A stretch of 59,205 nt of DNA from CAYGAW01 sp964347945 (lineage in GTDB: Bacteria; Chloroflexota; Anaerolineae; UBA7937; B3-Chlor), in assembly GCA_964347945.1 (NCBI GenBank), contig CAYGAW010000053.1, positions 1 through 59,205 of the forward strand, written 5' to 3'. A program made the translations under genes and the position numbers. The notes under the pieces were generated by a model. The model saw only the letters and a list, made by a program, of their open reading frames with translations. It had not been told where the DNA came from and did not search any database. Positions 8,226-16,780 of this stretch are shown here, one piece after another. Position 1 is the first letter of the stretch; each line of letters starts with the position of its first letter.

Positions 8226-10478
8226 GTGGAAACCAAGGAAAGGATCTTGATAATCGAAGACAGCGAAGACGTCGTCACCTTTCTGACCGAGAGCATCCTC
8301 CACCCCAACGGCTACGACACCTTAGTGTCCCGCGATGGCAAGGACGGTCTGCGCCGAGCACTGGGAGACCGACCCGATCTGATCCTCCTGGACCTGAATC
8401 TGCCGCGTATGACCGGTATGGAGATCCTCAAAGTCCTCCACAAGAGGGGGACTCACACACCGGTGATCTTGATGACGTTCTATGGGTCGGAGGAGATCGC
8501 TGTGGAGGCCTTCCGCCTCGGTGTGAAGAACTACATAGTCAAGCCATTCAAGCCCCGGGAGGTTATCGACGCCGTCGAGGATGCTCTGGCTGAGGGCCGC
8601 CTGCGCCAGGAAAAGGAACGGCTCACCGAAGAGCTGATGCGCACCAACAAGCAGCTGGAGCACCGAGTCCACGAACTGACCTTGCTGTACGAGATCACGC
8701 AGTCCATGGCGAAGCTCATGGACTTGGAGACCTTGCTCTCCCGAATGGTTGAGGCGTCGGTTTTTCTGAGCAAAGCAGATGAGGGTATGCTCTTCCTCCT
8801 AGATACGGAAACGGACGAGCTATACCTCAGAGCTGCCAAGGGAGTGGGCGAGAAATACGCCCGGGGATTGCGGCTGAGGGCCGAAGACAGCCTCATTGGC
8901 AAGGTAGTGCGCAGCGGCGAACCGTTACGTGTAGCAAGCGCCGAGGATCGTCTGCAGCTAAAGGTCAAGACCGGCTACCTCGTCAACTCGCTCCTCTATG
9001 TTCCCCTGAAGTTACGAAACGAGATCAGGGGTGTGCTTGGGGTATCCAACCGGGTCAGCGACAAGGCATTCTCTTCCGCTGATCAACATCGCCTCAGCAT
9101 CCTCGCTGACCACGCCGTCATCGCGTTGGAGAACGCTCGCCTCTATGAAGCGGAGCAGCGCCGCGCGCTCCAGATGGCGATGACCAGTCACCTCAGTCAA
9201 AGGATCAGCTCCATCCTCGACATTGAAGCTCTCCTCTCCGAGGTAGTGGAACTCCTCAAGCAGAGTTTCGGCTTCTACTACGTACAAATCCTGCTACGGC
9301 ATGAGCCAGGCCAACTCGTCATGCGTGAGGGGACCGGCGAGACAGGACAGAGCATCAAGGACAGCTTGTACCAGGTGGCCATTGATGACCAAACCGTTGT
9401 CGGCTGGGCAGCCAATCACGGTGAGACCCTGTGTGTGAACAGTGTGCAGCAGGAGCCACGATTTCGCACCCATGAACTGTTGCCAGCCACGATGGCGGAA
9501 CTGGCCGTTCCTCTCAGGTCAGGGAACGAACTGATCGGCGTTCTGGATATCCTCAGCGATCAAGAGGGGGCCTTCGATTTCGACGATGAGACCATACTGC
9601 AAATGCTGGGGGACCAGATAGCTGTTGCCATACAGAATGCGTCTTCGTACCAACGGCTGAGAAAACAGGCAGAGCTACTCAATACCTTGACCCATATCCC
9701 GACTACCACAGCCTCTGCCGAGATTGTGGATGAGATAGTCAAGAAACTGATGGAAGGCATCAACGGCATCCTGCCTGTGGAAGCTGGCTCCTTGCTTCTC
9801 ATAGACGATGCCGCTAAGGAGTTGGAGTTCAAGATAACCCTACACGGACGCAGAGAGAAGTTGGCACAATTCCGGCTGGAGCTGGGACAGGGCATCGCTG
9901 GCTGGGTGGCCGAGCACGGAGAGCCACTGCTGGTGGACGACGTGACGGAGGATCCTCGCTACTATCCCCAGATAGCCCAAGCCATCGGCTTCGAGGCTCG
10001 ATCGATCCTCTGCGTCCCCCTCAAGACGAAGCAGCGAGTCATCGGCGTCATCGAGCTGATTAATAGGCTAGGCAGAGGTGCTGACACTCGCTTCACTCAG
10101 GATGATCTGGAGATTCTCACGGCGCTCGCCGCCCCGATAGCCTCGGCGCTCGACAGTGCAAGACTCCAGAAGACAGGACAAGGGGAAATCACTCACGCGC
10201 AGAGAGAGACCCTTGCATCGATGTCCCAATATCTCTATAAGCCCCTGAAGGCCTTTGCTACAAACACGTACGCGCTCAAAGTCGCCATCGAGAGAGGAAC
10301 CGTCGCTTGTACCGATGACACGCTGGAGCAACTGCTCACCTCCATGGAACGTAGAATAGCGCAAATGGCCTCGTTCGCTCAGCTCCTAAGTACGTTGTCC
10401 TCCCCTGACAGTAGCCCCCAGGACTGGGTCAGTATCGAGCAAACGCTGGAAAGGTTCAGAGCCAAGTACGATTCCTAG
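8226..10478 (+). CDS. receiver - triple GAF - degenerate DHp signalling protein
   Basis: This 750-residue cytosolic protein begins with a CheY-like receiver (residues 1-125: acid pair E11/D12, phospho-acceptor D56 in LLDLNLP, T84, K106 in VKPFKP). A short coiled linker is followed by three GAF sensor domains at about 165-310, 330-475 and 490-650. The C-terminal 84 residues resemble a histidine kinase DHp helix, but the SHELRTPLTA-type motif reads SQYLYKPLKA, so the phospho-His position is Gln668, and no HATPase domain follows. It thus looks like a sensor/receiver with a dimerisation stem but no kinase activity. The start is GTG, preceded by AAAGGAGG. A shorter paralogue lies at 11888. Confidence 0.85.
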   Translation: METKERILIIEDSEDVVTFLTESILHPNGYDTLVSRDGKDGLRRALGDRPDLILLDLNLPRMTGMEILKVLHKRGTHTPVILMTFYGSEEIAVEAFRLGVKNYIVKPFKPREVIDAVEDALAEGRLRQEKERLTEELMRTNKQLEHRVHELTLLYEITQSMAKLMDLETLLSRMVEASVFLSKADEGMLFLLDTETDELYLRAAKGVGEKYARGLRLRAEDSLIGKVVRSGEPLRVASAEDRLQLKVKTGYLVNSLLYVPLKLRNEIRGVLGVSNRVSDKAFSSADQHRLSILADHAVIALENARLYEAEQRRALQMAMTSHLSQRISSILDIEALLSEVVELLKQSFGFYYVQILLRHEPGQLVMREGTGETGQSIKDSLYQVAIDDQTVVGWAANHGETLCVNSVQQEPRFRTHELLPATMAELAVPLRSGNELIGVLDILSDQEGAFDFDDETILQMLGDQIAVAIQNASSYQRLRKQAELLNTLTHIPTTTASAEIVDEIVKKLMEGINGILPVEAGSLLLIDDAAKELEFKITLHGRREKLAQFRLELGQGIAGWVAEHGEPLLVDDVTEDPRYYPQIAQAIGFEARSILCVPLKTKQRVIGVIELINRLGRGADTRFTQDDLEILTALAAPIASALDSARLQKTGQGEITHAQRETLASMSQYLYKPLKAFATNTYALKVAIERGTVACTDDTLEQLLTSMERRIAQMASFAQLLSTLSSPDSSPQDWVSIEQTLERFRAKYDS

Positions 10479-10785
10479 AGCTGCTATCGTCGGCGGACGC
10501 CGAACCGATTGGTCGCCCACTTGCTGATGACGGATCAGTACATCATCTCTCACTTCCCAGACTCCCGAGGCCGATCAGAAAAGCGGCTTGCCCCTCGCGG
10601 CCGTGCAGCGATTCCGGCGCCTCGCGTACGGGCGACCTGTCGAGCCCGATGAGCGTGCTAGAACCTCGGAATGGAGTTGACGGCAGCAAACCGGGAGGAG
10701 AGACTATCCCCATGAAGGGGGCTTGGAAGGTTTTCATGACTGGCGGGCCGTCCAGCGCCGTCATCTTGAGTGAAGGCTCTACGCC
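10479..10785. other. gene-free stretch before the P1 peptidase
   Basis: No gene or clear promoter is seen. A 29-codon open frame starts at the ATG at 10711 behind GGGAGGAG and overlaps the peptidase start, but it has no recognisable content and I do not call it. Confidence 0.3.
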
Positions 10786-11739
10786 ATGCATAATGCGATA
10801 ACGGACGTACCAGGTGTCAAGGTAGGACACTATACCGACCTCCAAGCTGCCACGGGCTGCACCGTGCTCCTTTTCGAGGAAGGAGCCGTGGGCGGGGTGG
10901 AAGTCCGCGGCGCGGCCCCTGGAACACGGGAGACGGACCTACTTCGCCCCCTGCGTCTTGTCCAGCGTGCACATGCTGTCCTGCTGGCTGGCGGTTCGGC
11001 TTTTGGACTGGACGCCGCCACCGGAGTGATGCGCTATCTGGAGGAGAGGAACATCGGCTTCGACACCAGGGTTGTGAAAGTGCCCATCGTACCGGCCGCC
11101 GCTCTATTCGATCTTGATCTCGGCGACCCATCGGTTAGGCCAAATTCTGACGGCGGCTACCAGGCGTGTCTTGCCGCTGTCGCTAGTCCGCCGCCCGAGG
11201 GCAATGTGGGCGCAGGGACGGGCGCCACCGTGGGGAAATTGCTGGGTCTTTCCCAGGCCATGAAAGGAGGGCTCGGAACTGCCAGCCAGGAGATGGGAGA
11301 GGGACTTGTGGTGGGAGCTCTGGTGGCGGTCAACTGCTTGGGCGATGTTGTGGATCCCAAGACAGGCCAGATACTGGCCGGGGCACGCCACCCCGAGGCC
11401 GGGGGCTTCCTCAACTCCTCAGAGGCAATAAAGCAGTGGTCTGCACACACCACATCGCCCTTTGCTAACACCACCATCGGTGTCGTGGCCACTAACGCCC
11501 GTCTGAGCAAGGAGGAGACCAACAAGCTTGCTCAACTCGCCTTGGATGGTTACAGTCACGCCATCCGCCCCACCACGATGTACGATGGCGACGCACTCTT
11601 CGCCTTCTCCGCAGGTGACAAGGTGGCCGACCTCTCCGCTATCGGCGCTGCAGGCTCCGAGGCGGTGGCCGAGGCCATAGTGCGCGCCATCAAGACGGCC
11701 AAGTCCCTACACGGCATTCCCGCTCACAGAGACATCTAG
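10786..11739 (+). CDS. P1 family peptidase (DmpA / L-aminopeptidase-D-esterase type)
   Basis: This 317-residue protein matches the DmpA/BapA fold family of self-processing N-terminal nucleophile aminopeptidases. Signatures are the N-terminal ITDVPGVKVGHYTD, the glycine-rich LLAGGSAFGLDAATGVM, and ANTTIGVVATNARL near residues 225-240, where family members are cleaved before a Ser/Thr that becomes the nucleophile. The C-terminal RPTTMYDGDALFAFSAG is also typical. The substrate is unknown; relatives release N-terminal L- or D-amino acids or open cyclic imides. No signal peptide is seen. It stands between the two receiver-GAF genes on the same strand, with no evidence of a shared function. Confidence 0.88.
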   Translation: MHNAITDVPGVKVGHYTDLQAATGCTVLLFEEGAVGGVEVRGAAPGTRETDLLRPLRLVQRAHAVLLAGGSAFGLDAATGVMRYLEERNIGFDTRVVKVPIVPAAALFDLDLGDPSVRPNSDGGYQACLAAVASPPPEGNVGAGTGATVGKLLGLSQAMKGGLGTASQEMGEGLVVGALVAVNCLGDVVDPKTGQILAGARHPEAGGFLNSSEAIKQWSAHTTSPFANTTIGVVATNARLSKEETNKLAQLALDGYSHAIRPTTMYDGDALFAFSAGDKVADLSAIGAAGSEAVAEAIVRAIKTAKSLHGIPAHRDI

Positions 11740-11756
11740 CGCCTCTGTCGAAGCCC

Positions 11757-11786
11757 TTGACACAAGAGAGGCGAGCAGGCTATAAT
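11757..11786 (+). promoter_or_regulatory. consensus sigma-70 promoter of the second receiver-GAF gene
   Basis: TTGACA at 11757-11762 and TATAAT at 11781-11786 are separated by 18 bp. The gene begins about 100 bases downstream, the same arrangement as its paralogue's promoter at 8100. Confidence 0.85.
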
Positions 11787-11887
11787 TGGTGCCGCCGGTG
11801 GGATCGTTGTCAAGAGAAGGCAGTCTCAGCACACGTCTGTGCTCGCCCTTGCAGAATCTCTAGTCCGAGCCAAAGGGAGTTGCAGAA

Positions 11888-13123
11888 GTGGAGACCAGAG
11901 AAAGAATCCTCATCATCGAGGACAGCCAGGACATCATCGACTTCCTCACTGACACCATCCTCAGCCCACGTGGCTACGAGCCTGTGGTGGCGACCAGCGG
12001 CCAGGAGGGTCTAGGCCGAGCTGTGGACGATCCACCGCATCTAATAATCCTCGACTTGAATCTGCCCCATATGACCGGCATGGAGGTTCTCCGTGGGCTG
12101 CACGAGACAGTTCCCACCATTCCCGTACTGCTGATGATCTTCTCGGGTTCTGAGGAAATCGCGGTAGAGGCCTTCCGTCTCGGTGTCAAGAACTATGTGC
12201 TGAAGCCTCTCAAGCCCAATGAGGTCCTCCAGGCGATCGACCACGCCCTGCGCGAGACCAGACTGCGGCGCGAGAAGGAATTGCTGACTGAGGAGTTGAT
12301 GCGGACCAACAAGCAGCTGGACCAGCGCGTTCGCGAACTGACCCTGCTGTACGAGATAACGCAGGCTATGACCAGCTCGCTTGACTTGGAGACGCTGCTC
12401 TCCCGAGTCGTCGAGGCTTCCGTATTCCTGACCAAAGCCGATGAAGGAATGCTGTTCCTCATAGACGAGCTAACAGGTGACCTATACCTCCGAGCCGCTA
12501 AGGGTGTCGGAGACAAACGTGCGTCCATGCTCCTGCTGCCGGCGCGCGATAGCCTCATTGGACAGGTGGCCAAAACGGGAGAACCGCTCCGGATCGCTAG
12601 CACTGATCCTCGCCTGGATTTCACGGTTAAGACAGGCTACATGGTCAATTCCCTTCTTTATGTGCCTTTGAAGCTCCGTGGAGTCACCAAGGGTGTACTG
12701 GCGGTCTCGAACCGCATAAGCGATCGAGCGTTCACCCGCACCGATCAGAGCCGCATGGATCTGCTGGCCGATCACGCCGTGATAGCCCTTGAAACCGCCA
12801 AACTCTACCAAACGACGAGAGAACAGATGTCCAACACCTTCGGAGATACGCTGAATGCCCTTTCCCAATACGCCTACGAGCCCTTGAAGGCCTTTGCTGC
12901 GGACACATACGCACTGAAGGCCAATGCAGAAAAGGGAATCATCTTCTGCGTCGATGACACACTGAACCAACTGCTCAACTCCATGGAGCGCAGGATAGAG
13001 CAAATGGCCTCCCTAACAGAAATCCTCAGTGGACTGGCCTCCCTGGATAGCACCGCCGAGGACTGGAAAGACCTCGAGCACAGGTTCGAGAACCTCAAGG
13101 CGAGATACCCCTCCTATCAGTGA
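11888..13123 (+). CDS. receiver - GAF - degenerate DHp signalling protein (short paralogue)
   Basis: This 411-residue protein is a clear paralogue of the gene at 8226 lacking the second and third GAF domains. The receiver covers residues 1-125 with D56 in ILDLNLP and K106, but the conserved switch Thr at position 84 is Ile (LLMIFSGSEE). One GAF domain spans about 165-310. The C-terminal 86 residues again mimic a DHp helix with SQYAYEPLKA, Gln327 occupying the phospho-His position, and no ATPase domain follows. It starts with GTG behind AAAGGGAG, and coaX begins 13 bp after its stop, so they may be cotranscribed. Function is inferred as a phosphorylation- or ligand-responsive partner protein. 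Confidence 0.85.
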   Translation: METRERILIIEDSQDIIDFLTDTILSPRGYEPVVATSGQEGLGRAVDDPPHLIILDLNLPHMTGMEVLRGLHETVPTIPVLLMIFSGSEEIAVEAFRLGVKNYVLKPLKPNEVLQAIDHALRETRLRREKELLTEELMRTNKQLDQRVRELTLLYEITQAMTSSLDLETLLSRVVEASVFLTKADEGMLFLIDELTGDLYLRAAKGVGDKRASMLLLPARDSLIGQVAKTGEPLRIASTDPRLDFTVKTGYMVNSLLYVPLKLRGVTKGVLAVSNRISDRAFTRTDQSRMDLLADHAVIALETAKLYQTTREQMSNTFGDTLNALSQYAYEPLKAFAADTYALKANAEKGIIFCVDDTLNQLLNSMERRIEQMASLTEILSGLASLDSTAEDWKDLEHRFENLKARYPSYQ

Positions 13124-13136
13124 GCGCTCTTCGGAG

Positions 13137-13925
13137 ATGGTCAAACAATCTGCCTCCAACATCCTGGCTATCGACATAGGCAACACCAACACCGTCTTGG
13201 GTGTGTACAACGGCGACGAACTGATCGCCTATTGGCGAATGGCCACCGCCTTGCACAGGATGGCTGATGAGAACGCCGTTCTACTGGACTCCTTGTTCCG
13301 TCACGCAGGCCTTTCGTTCTCCGACATCCACGACGGTATTCTCTCCTGTGTTGTGCCTCCGCTCCTGCCCGTCTTTCAGGAGATGTGCCAAAGATACATG
13401 GACTTCACCCCTCTGGTAATCGAGCCAGGCACGAAGACGGGGATGAGGATTCTCTACGACAACCCTCAGGAGGTGGGAGCCGACCGTATCGTCAACGCCG
13501 TGGCAGCGAAGCAATTGTACGGAACGCCTCTTATCGTCATCGACTTCGGCACCGCCACCACTTTTGACGCCATCTCCGCTGAAGGCGATTACCTAGGCGG
13601 GGCGATCGCCCCAGGAGTCAACGTTGCCGCCGAAGCCCTCGCTGCGCGGGCGGCCAAGCTGCCCCACATTGAGTTGGCCGTGCCCCCACGGGCCATCGGC
13701 AGAAACACCATCGCCAGCATGCAGTCTGGCATTATGTACGGGTATGTCAGCCTAGTCGAAGGAATGGTGGCCCGCTTGAAGGAGGAACTGGTCGGTGACG
13801 CCCATGTCGTGGCCACCGGCGGCCTGGCCCCGATCATAGCCCGACACACCCCCGTCATAGACGACGTGAACCAGAACCTTACCTTGCAAGGACTGAGGCT
13901 CCTGTACAAGCTCAATCGGTCCTAA
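13137..13925 (+). CDS. coaX: type III pantothenate kinase
   Basis: This 262-residue ASKHA-fold kinase phosphorylates pantothenate in the first step of coenzyme A synthesis. Family motifs are the phosphate-binding ILAIDIGNTNTVLGVY at the N-terminus, EVGADRIVNAVAAKQLYG, VIDFGTATTFDAIS, and the C-terminal HVVATGGLAPIIA. The ATG at 13137 is chosen because the protein then begins directly with the first strand, and TCGGAG precedes it closely. In-frame sequence upstream overlaps the receiver-GAF gene and is not homologous. Length is normal. Confidence 0.95.
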   Translation: MVKQSASNILAIDIGNTNTVLGVYNGDELIAYWRMATALHRMADENAVLLDSLFRHAGLSFSDIHDGILSCVVPPLLPVFQEMCQRYMDFTPLVIEPGTKTGMRILYDNPQEVGADRIVNAVAAKQLYGTPLIVIDFGTATTFDAISAEGDYLGGAIAPGVNVAAEALAARAAKLPHIELAVPPRAIGRNTIASMQSGIMYGYVSLVEGMVARLKEELVGDAHVVATGGLAPIIARHTPVIDDVNQNLTLQGLRLLYKLNRS

Positions 13926-14134
13926 ACCCGCTCTCGCCCTACGGACAGCACCCCTGTATCCCTTTCAATGCCCATCCCGACACCCGCCCTTCGCCCGTCT
14001 GCTCTCACCCTTCCCGGAGATCCAAGTGATTTGGTATGGGATGGAACATATGTTCTAGACGACTATGTTTGGCTGGTCCTCCTGCGCCGTTGTTCATGCG
14101 CGACCGATTAGTAGCCCTCCGACGCAGCGCCTGC

Positions 14135-14164
14135 TTGACCAGAGGCCGGCTAAGGCGCTACAAT
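14135..14164 (+). promoter_or_regulatory. sigma-70 promoter
   Basis: TTGACC at 14135 and TACAAT at 14159 are separated by 18 bp. The predicted transcription start, near 14171, excludes translation starts upstream of 14198 for the next gene. Confidence 0.6.
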
Positions 14165-14197
14165 CTTCGAGGTGTGCGCCATCCGGCTCAGGGGCAA

Positions 14198-14959
14198 ATG
14201 CGGCAGATGTGGTCGGCGAACTATCAGTTCCGTACCTTCTCCGTGGGTGACCAGGAAGTACCAGCAGTGATGCTGGGAACGTCTCCCTTCATCGGTGCAG
14301 GTCAATTCGGCAAGAAGGCCGAGTTCTACTACAACCGATTCTTCCTTCAGCCAGAGAACATCATCGACATCGTAGTGCGCGCCGTCGAGTTGGGAGTGAA
14401 CGCCGTACAGGTCATAGCCTACCACCAGGTGCTAGAAGCTGTCCATGAGGCGGCGAAGAGGACGCGCACCGAGTTGTTTCTCATGGGAACGGTGGGCCTG
14501 GGCAGCATCGAGCGGGAGATTCGGATGGTGCTCGACGTCGGTGCTCAAGGCGTGTTAGTCCACGGAAGTCTAGCTGACAGGGACATGCCCTTCGCCTGCC
14601 AGCACCTGGCAAAGCTCAGAGAGCAAGGACTGGTCACTGGCATCGCCACCCACAGACCAGGGATGACCATCCCCCGTGTCGAGGAGATGGAAGAGGTAGC
14701 GTTGATCCTCTCTCCCTTCAACAAACTTGGCAGATTCATGGACCCTTCAGTGGACTCTACCTTGCAGGCTATCGAAAGCACCTCCAAGCCAATCATCGCT
14801 ATGAAGCCGCTGGCTGCCGGCAGGTTGTCCCCGCAAGAAGGTCTGGCTTATCTCCCGGGCAAGCTCGCGGGCGTCGCTGTGGGGATCGCGTCAGTGAAGG
14901 AGGCGGAGGAGACCTTTGCGGTGGCGAAGAGGTACTTCCCCCCATCCCCCACAGCGTAG
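14198..14959 (+). CDS. putative TIM-barrel protein of unknown function
   Basis: The 253-residue protein alternates beta strands and helices like a TIM barrel: AVMLGTSPFIGAGQFG, then ELGVNAVQVIAYHQVLEAVHEA, ELFLMGTVGLGSI, GAQGVLVHGSLAD, GLVTGIATHRPG, KPIIAMKPLAAGRLSP and GVAVGIASVKEAEETFAV. The last two resemble the end of aldo/keto reductase-like barrels, but the Asp-Tyr-Lys-His tetrad is not evident. I do not know its activity. The ATG at 14198 has AGGGG upstream and sits just downstream of a promoter; another ATG lies three codons later. The gene stands alone. Confidence 0.7.
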   Translation: MRQMWSANYQFRTFSVGDQEVPAVMLGTSPFIGAGQFGKKAEFYYNRFFLQPENIIDIVVRAVELGVNAVQVIAYHQVLEAVHEAAKRTRTELFLMGTVGLGSIEREIRMVLDVGAQGVLVHGSLADRDMPFACQHLAKLREQGLVTGIATHRPGMTIPRVEEMEEVALILSPFNKLGRFMDPSVDSTLQAIESTSKPIIAMKPLAAGRLSPQEGLAYLPGKLAGVAVGIASVKEAEETFAVAKRYFPPSPTA

Positions 14960-15484
14960 CGCCGTAAGTGGCAAGCAGGCTCAGCGGCCCGCAACGCGCA
15001 CGGAAGGCTGCGAGTAGCGGTAGCAATCTCCGACTTCTGTGGCACCCAGCGACATTAGCCGCTCATGACCCTGGTAAGGCGCCCATCTCGGACGGCTTCC
15101 CTGCTACGGGTTGACACCCGCCACACCATGGCCGTCGCCCGACCGACCGCACTGATCCTGGCCTTGGCCTCGCATTCGCCTACCGCCCTCCACCCACGGG
15201 GCCACCTTCTCGGTGCCACCCTGCCTATCTGGCCTGGGGGGACGCTACCAGGCTTCGAGGAACCGAGATAACGCCCGGGAAGCTTCAGCACCTTTCTCAG
15301 AGCAGTGCTTGCCCACATGCACCTCGTCGCGAGCCCCACTCCCAGGAGAAGGTGAGCGTGCGACCGCCGAAAATGGGTCAGGCTAGCGATAGACAGCCAA
15401 CACTGCCACAGGGGAGCAACCAGCCCCTTTCCGCCCCAATAACGTGAGGCCCGGGGCTGAGGCACAATGGAACAGCCAGCCGCC
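14960..15484. other. gene-free stretch
   Basis: Between the TIM-barrel gene and the methyltransferase, which converge here, I see no gene. A 136-codon minus-strand frame is Arg/Gly/Trp-rich without motifs or ribosome binding site. No clear terminator hairpin is visible either. Confidence 0.4.
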
Positions 15485-16231
15485 CTACTCTCTCTGCTTC
15501 GCCGTTCGGGCCAGTAGAAAGATGCTGGGCGCTAGCTTCAGAGAGGCGGTGGCTCCTTGGAGACGAGCATCTATCGCCACCAGCCAGGAAGAGGGAAGCA
15601 ATCGCTTGAAGAAACCCAGGCGCAGCGAGGACACCGCCAACGCCCTCTCCATGTGGAAACCACTCTCTCTCAATCCTTCATCGATGTATGAGGGGTGGAA
15701 GTTGAAGTGGAGCGGCGCATACTCCACAGGATCGGCTGAGAAGGGCTCACGCTGGGATCGCCCCAGCAAGTAGCGGAATATCTCCTTCAGATTCCGCTTG
15801 TTGGCGTACTCGAGGATGTATCTTGCCTCGGGACGAAGGATGCGGTGGATTTCGGCGAAAGCAGCGGGCACGTTGGTCAGGTGGTGCAGCACCCTTACAG
15901 TGAGGGCAACGTCGAAAGCCCCGGTGACGAGGGGCAGCCGATACACATCGCCCACCACATAGACGAACCTTCCGTCCTCCCCACACCGCCTCTGGGCCTC
16001 GCGCAACTGAGATTCGGCCGGATCGAGCAGTACCACCTGCTGGTATCCCTCATAGAGATCGGCCAGGCGCCCAAAGGCAGCCCCTATCTCCACCAGGCGG
16101 CCGCCGCGCGGGGGCAGGAGCTTCCTCAGGGCCACCCGCTCAACGGCATCTTCGTAGTCACGCGCAACCCAGAATTCGCCCCGGTAGTCGTATCCTTCGT
16201 AGTCGCACAGGGGTGGAGAGGTCTCGCCCAT
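15485..16231 (-). CDS. class I SAM-dependent methyltransferase
   Basis: This 248-residue Rossmann-fold methyltransferase shows motif I GRLVEIGAAFGRLADLYEGY (residues about 44-63), an acidic residue ending strand two (VVLLDPAES), motif DGRFVYVVGDVYRLP, post-motif FDVALTVRVLHHLTNVPAAF and HRILRPEARYILEYANKRN. The C-terminal region (HFNFHPSYIDEGLRESGF) is typical of the Methyltransf_11 group, and a hydrophobic tail is present. The substrate is unknown. Its start codon abuts a parS-like palindrome, and no Shine-Dalgarno is apparent. A second, broken methyltransferase gene lies immediately upstream. Confidence 0.85.
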   Translation of the reverse strand: MGETSPPLCDYEGYDYRGEFWVARDYEDAVERVALRKLLPPRGGRLVEIGAAFGRLADLYEGYQQVVLLDPAESQLREAQRRCGEDGRFVYVVGDVYRLPLVTGAFDVALTVRVLHHLTNVPAAFAEIHRILRPEARYILEYANKRNLKEIFRYLLGRSQREPFSADPVEYAPLHFNFHPSYIDEGLRESGFHMERALAVSSLRLGFFKRLLPSSWLVAIDARLQGATASLKLAPSIFLLARTAKQRE

Positions 16232-16246
16232 GTTTCACGTGCAACA
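16231..16246. promoter_or_regulatory. parS-like palindrome, candidate ParB binding site
   Basis: The 16-mer TGTTTCACGTGCAACA differs from the bacterial parS consensus TGTTTCACGTGAAACA at one position, the C at 16242. It lies in the short gap between two methyltransferase genes, outside intact coding sequence. parS sites recruit ParB-CTP clamps for chromosome segregation, usually near the replication origin. No parAB genes are in this window, so the function is inferred from sequence match alone. Confidence 0.55.
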
Positions 16247-16254
16247 TTCAATAG

Positions 16255-16760
16255 CTACTTCCGACACCCCGCCAGCACCCAAGGAAACGGATAGTAGACC
16301 CTCTCCACGTCCAAGCACCCTCTGACCATCCTCCACAACTCACCTGCGCTCCACCTATGCAAGTGCTCAGGATCATTCCCCCAGCCCCGTCCATTCTTGC
16401 CCTGCAGGAACTTGCACAGCATGAAGAGCGGCTCGTTGGCAACGCTGATCAAACACCGGCACCTACTCACCCCCCCAACTCCCACAAAGCCGGCGTCAGA
16501 TCCACCAGATCCCCCACCACCTCGAGGCAAAGACCCGACTCCAAGCTCTCGTCTGCGCAAGCACGTCTCCTGATGTCTTCCATCTGGAAGAAGATCTCAG
16601 CATGCTTCGCTTTGGCTTGCGTGAGCGCCGCAAAGTCAGAGTCCACCCCCTGCATCGGCAGATCCCCATCGACACTCACCAATCGATATGCGGTGCCCCC
16701 TTCCCCACAACCCACATCGAGGATGCTGTCCGCACCGCTCATGGCCACCAATTCCGCCAC
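16255..16760 (-). pseudogene. frameshifted class I methyltransferase
   Basis: The first frame encodes ADSILDVGCGEGGTAYRL (motif I) through GLCLEVVGDLVDLTPALWEL and then stops at 16467. The expected continuation appears in another frame: RCLISVANEPLFMLCKFL followed by GNDPEHLHRWS, down to 16255. Those phrases are typical of one methyltransferase group (SVPNEPL ... GNDPEHLHHWS), so this was one gene with an indel near 16470-16485. The reading frame can be followed upstream of the GTG at 16760 into ERRTLIWHFHHRVAE, overlapping the end of the M48 gene, so the original start may be a few codons earlier. Confidence 0.7.
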
Positions 16761-16780
16761 TCGATGGTGGAAATGCCAGA

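Noticed and set aside
15055..15465. 136-codon minus-strand open frame in the gap before the methyltransferase
   Set aside because: No ribosome binding site, no motifs, composition like random GC-rich sequence.
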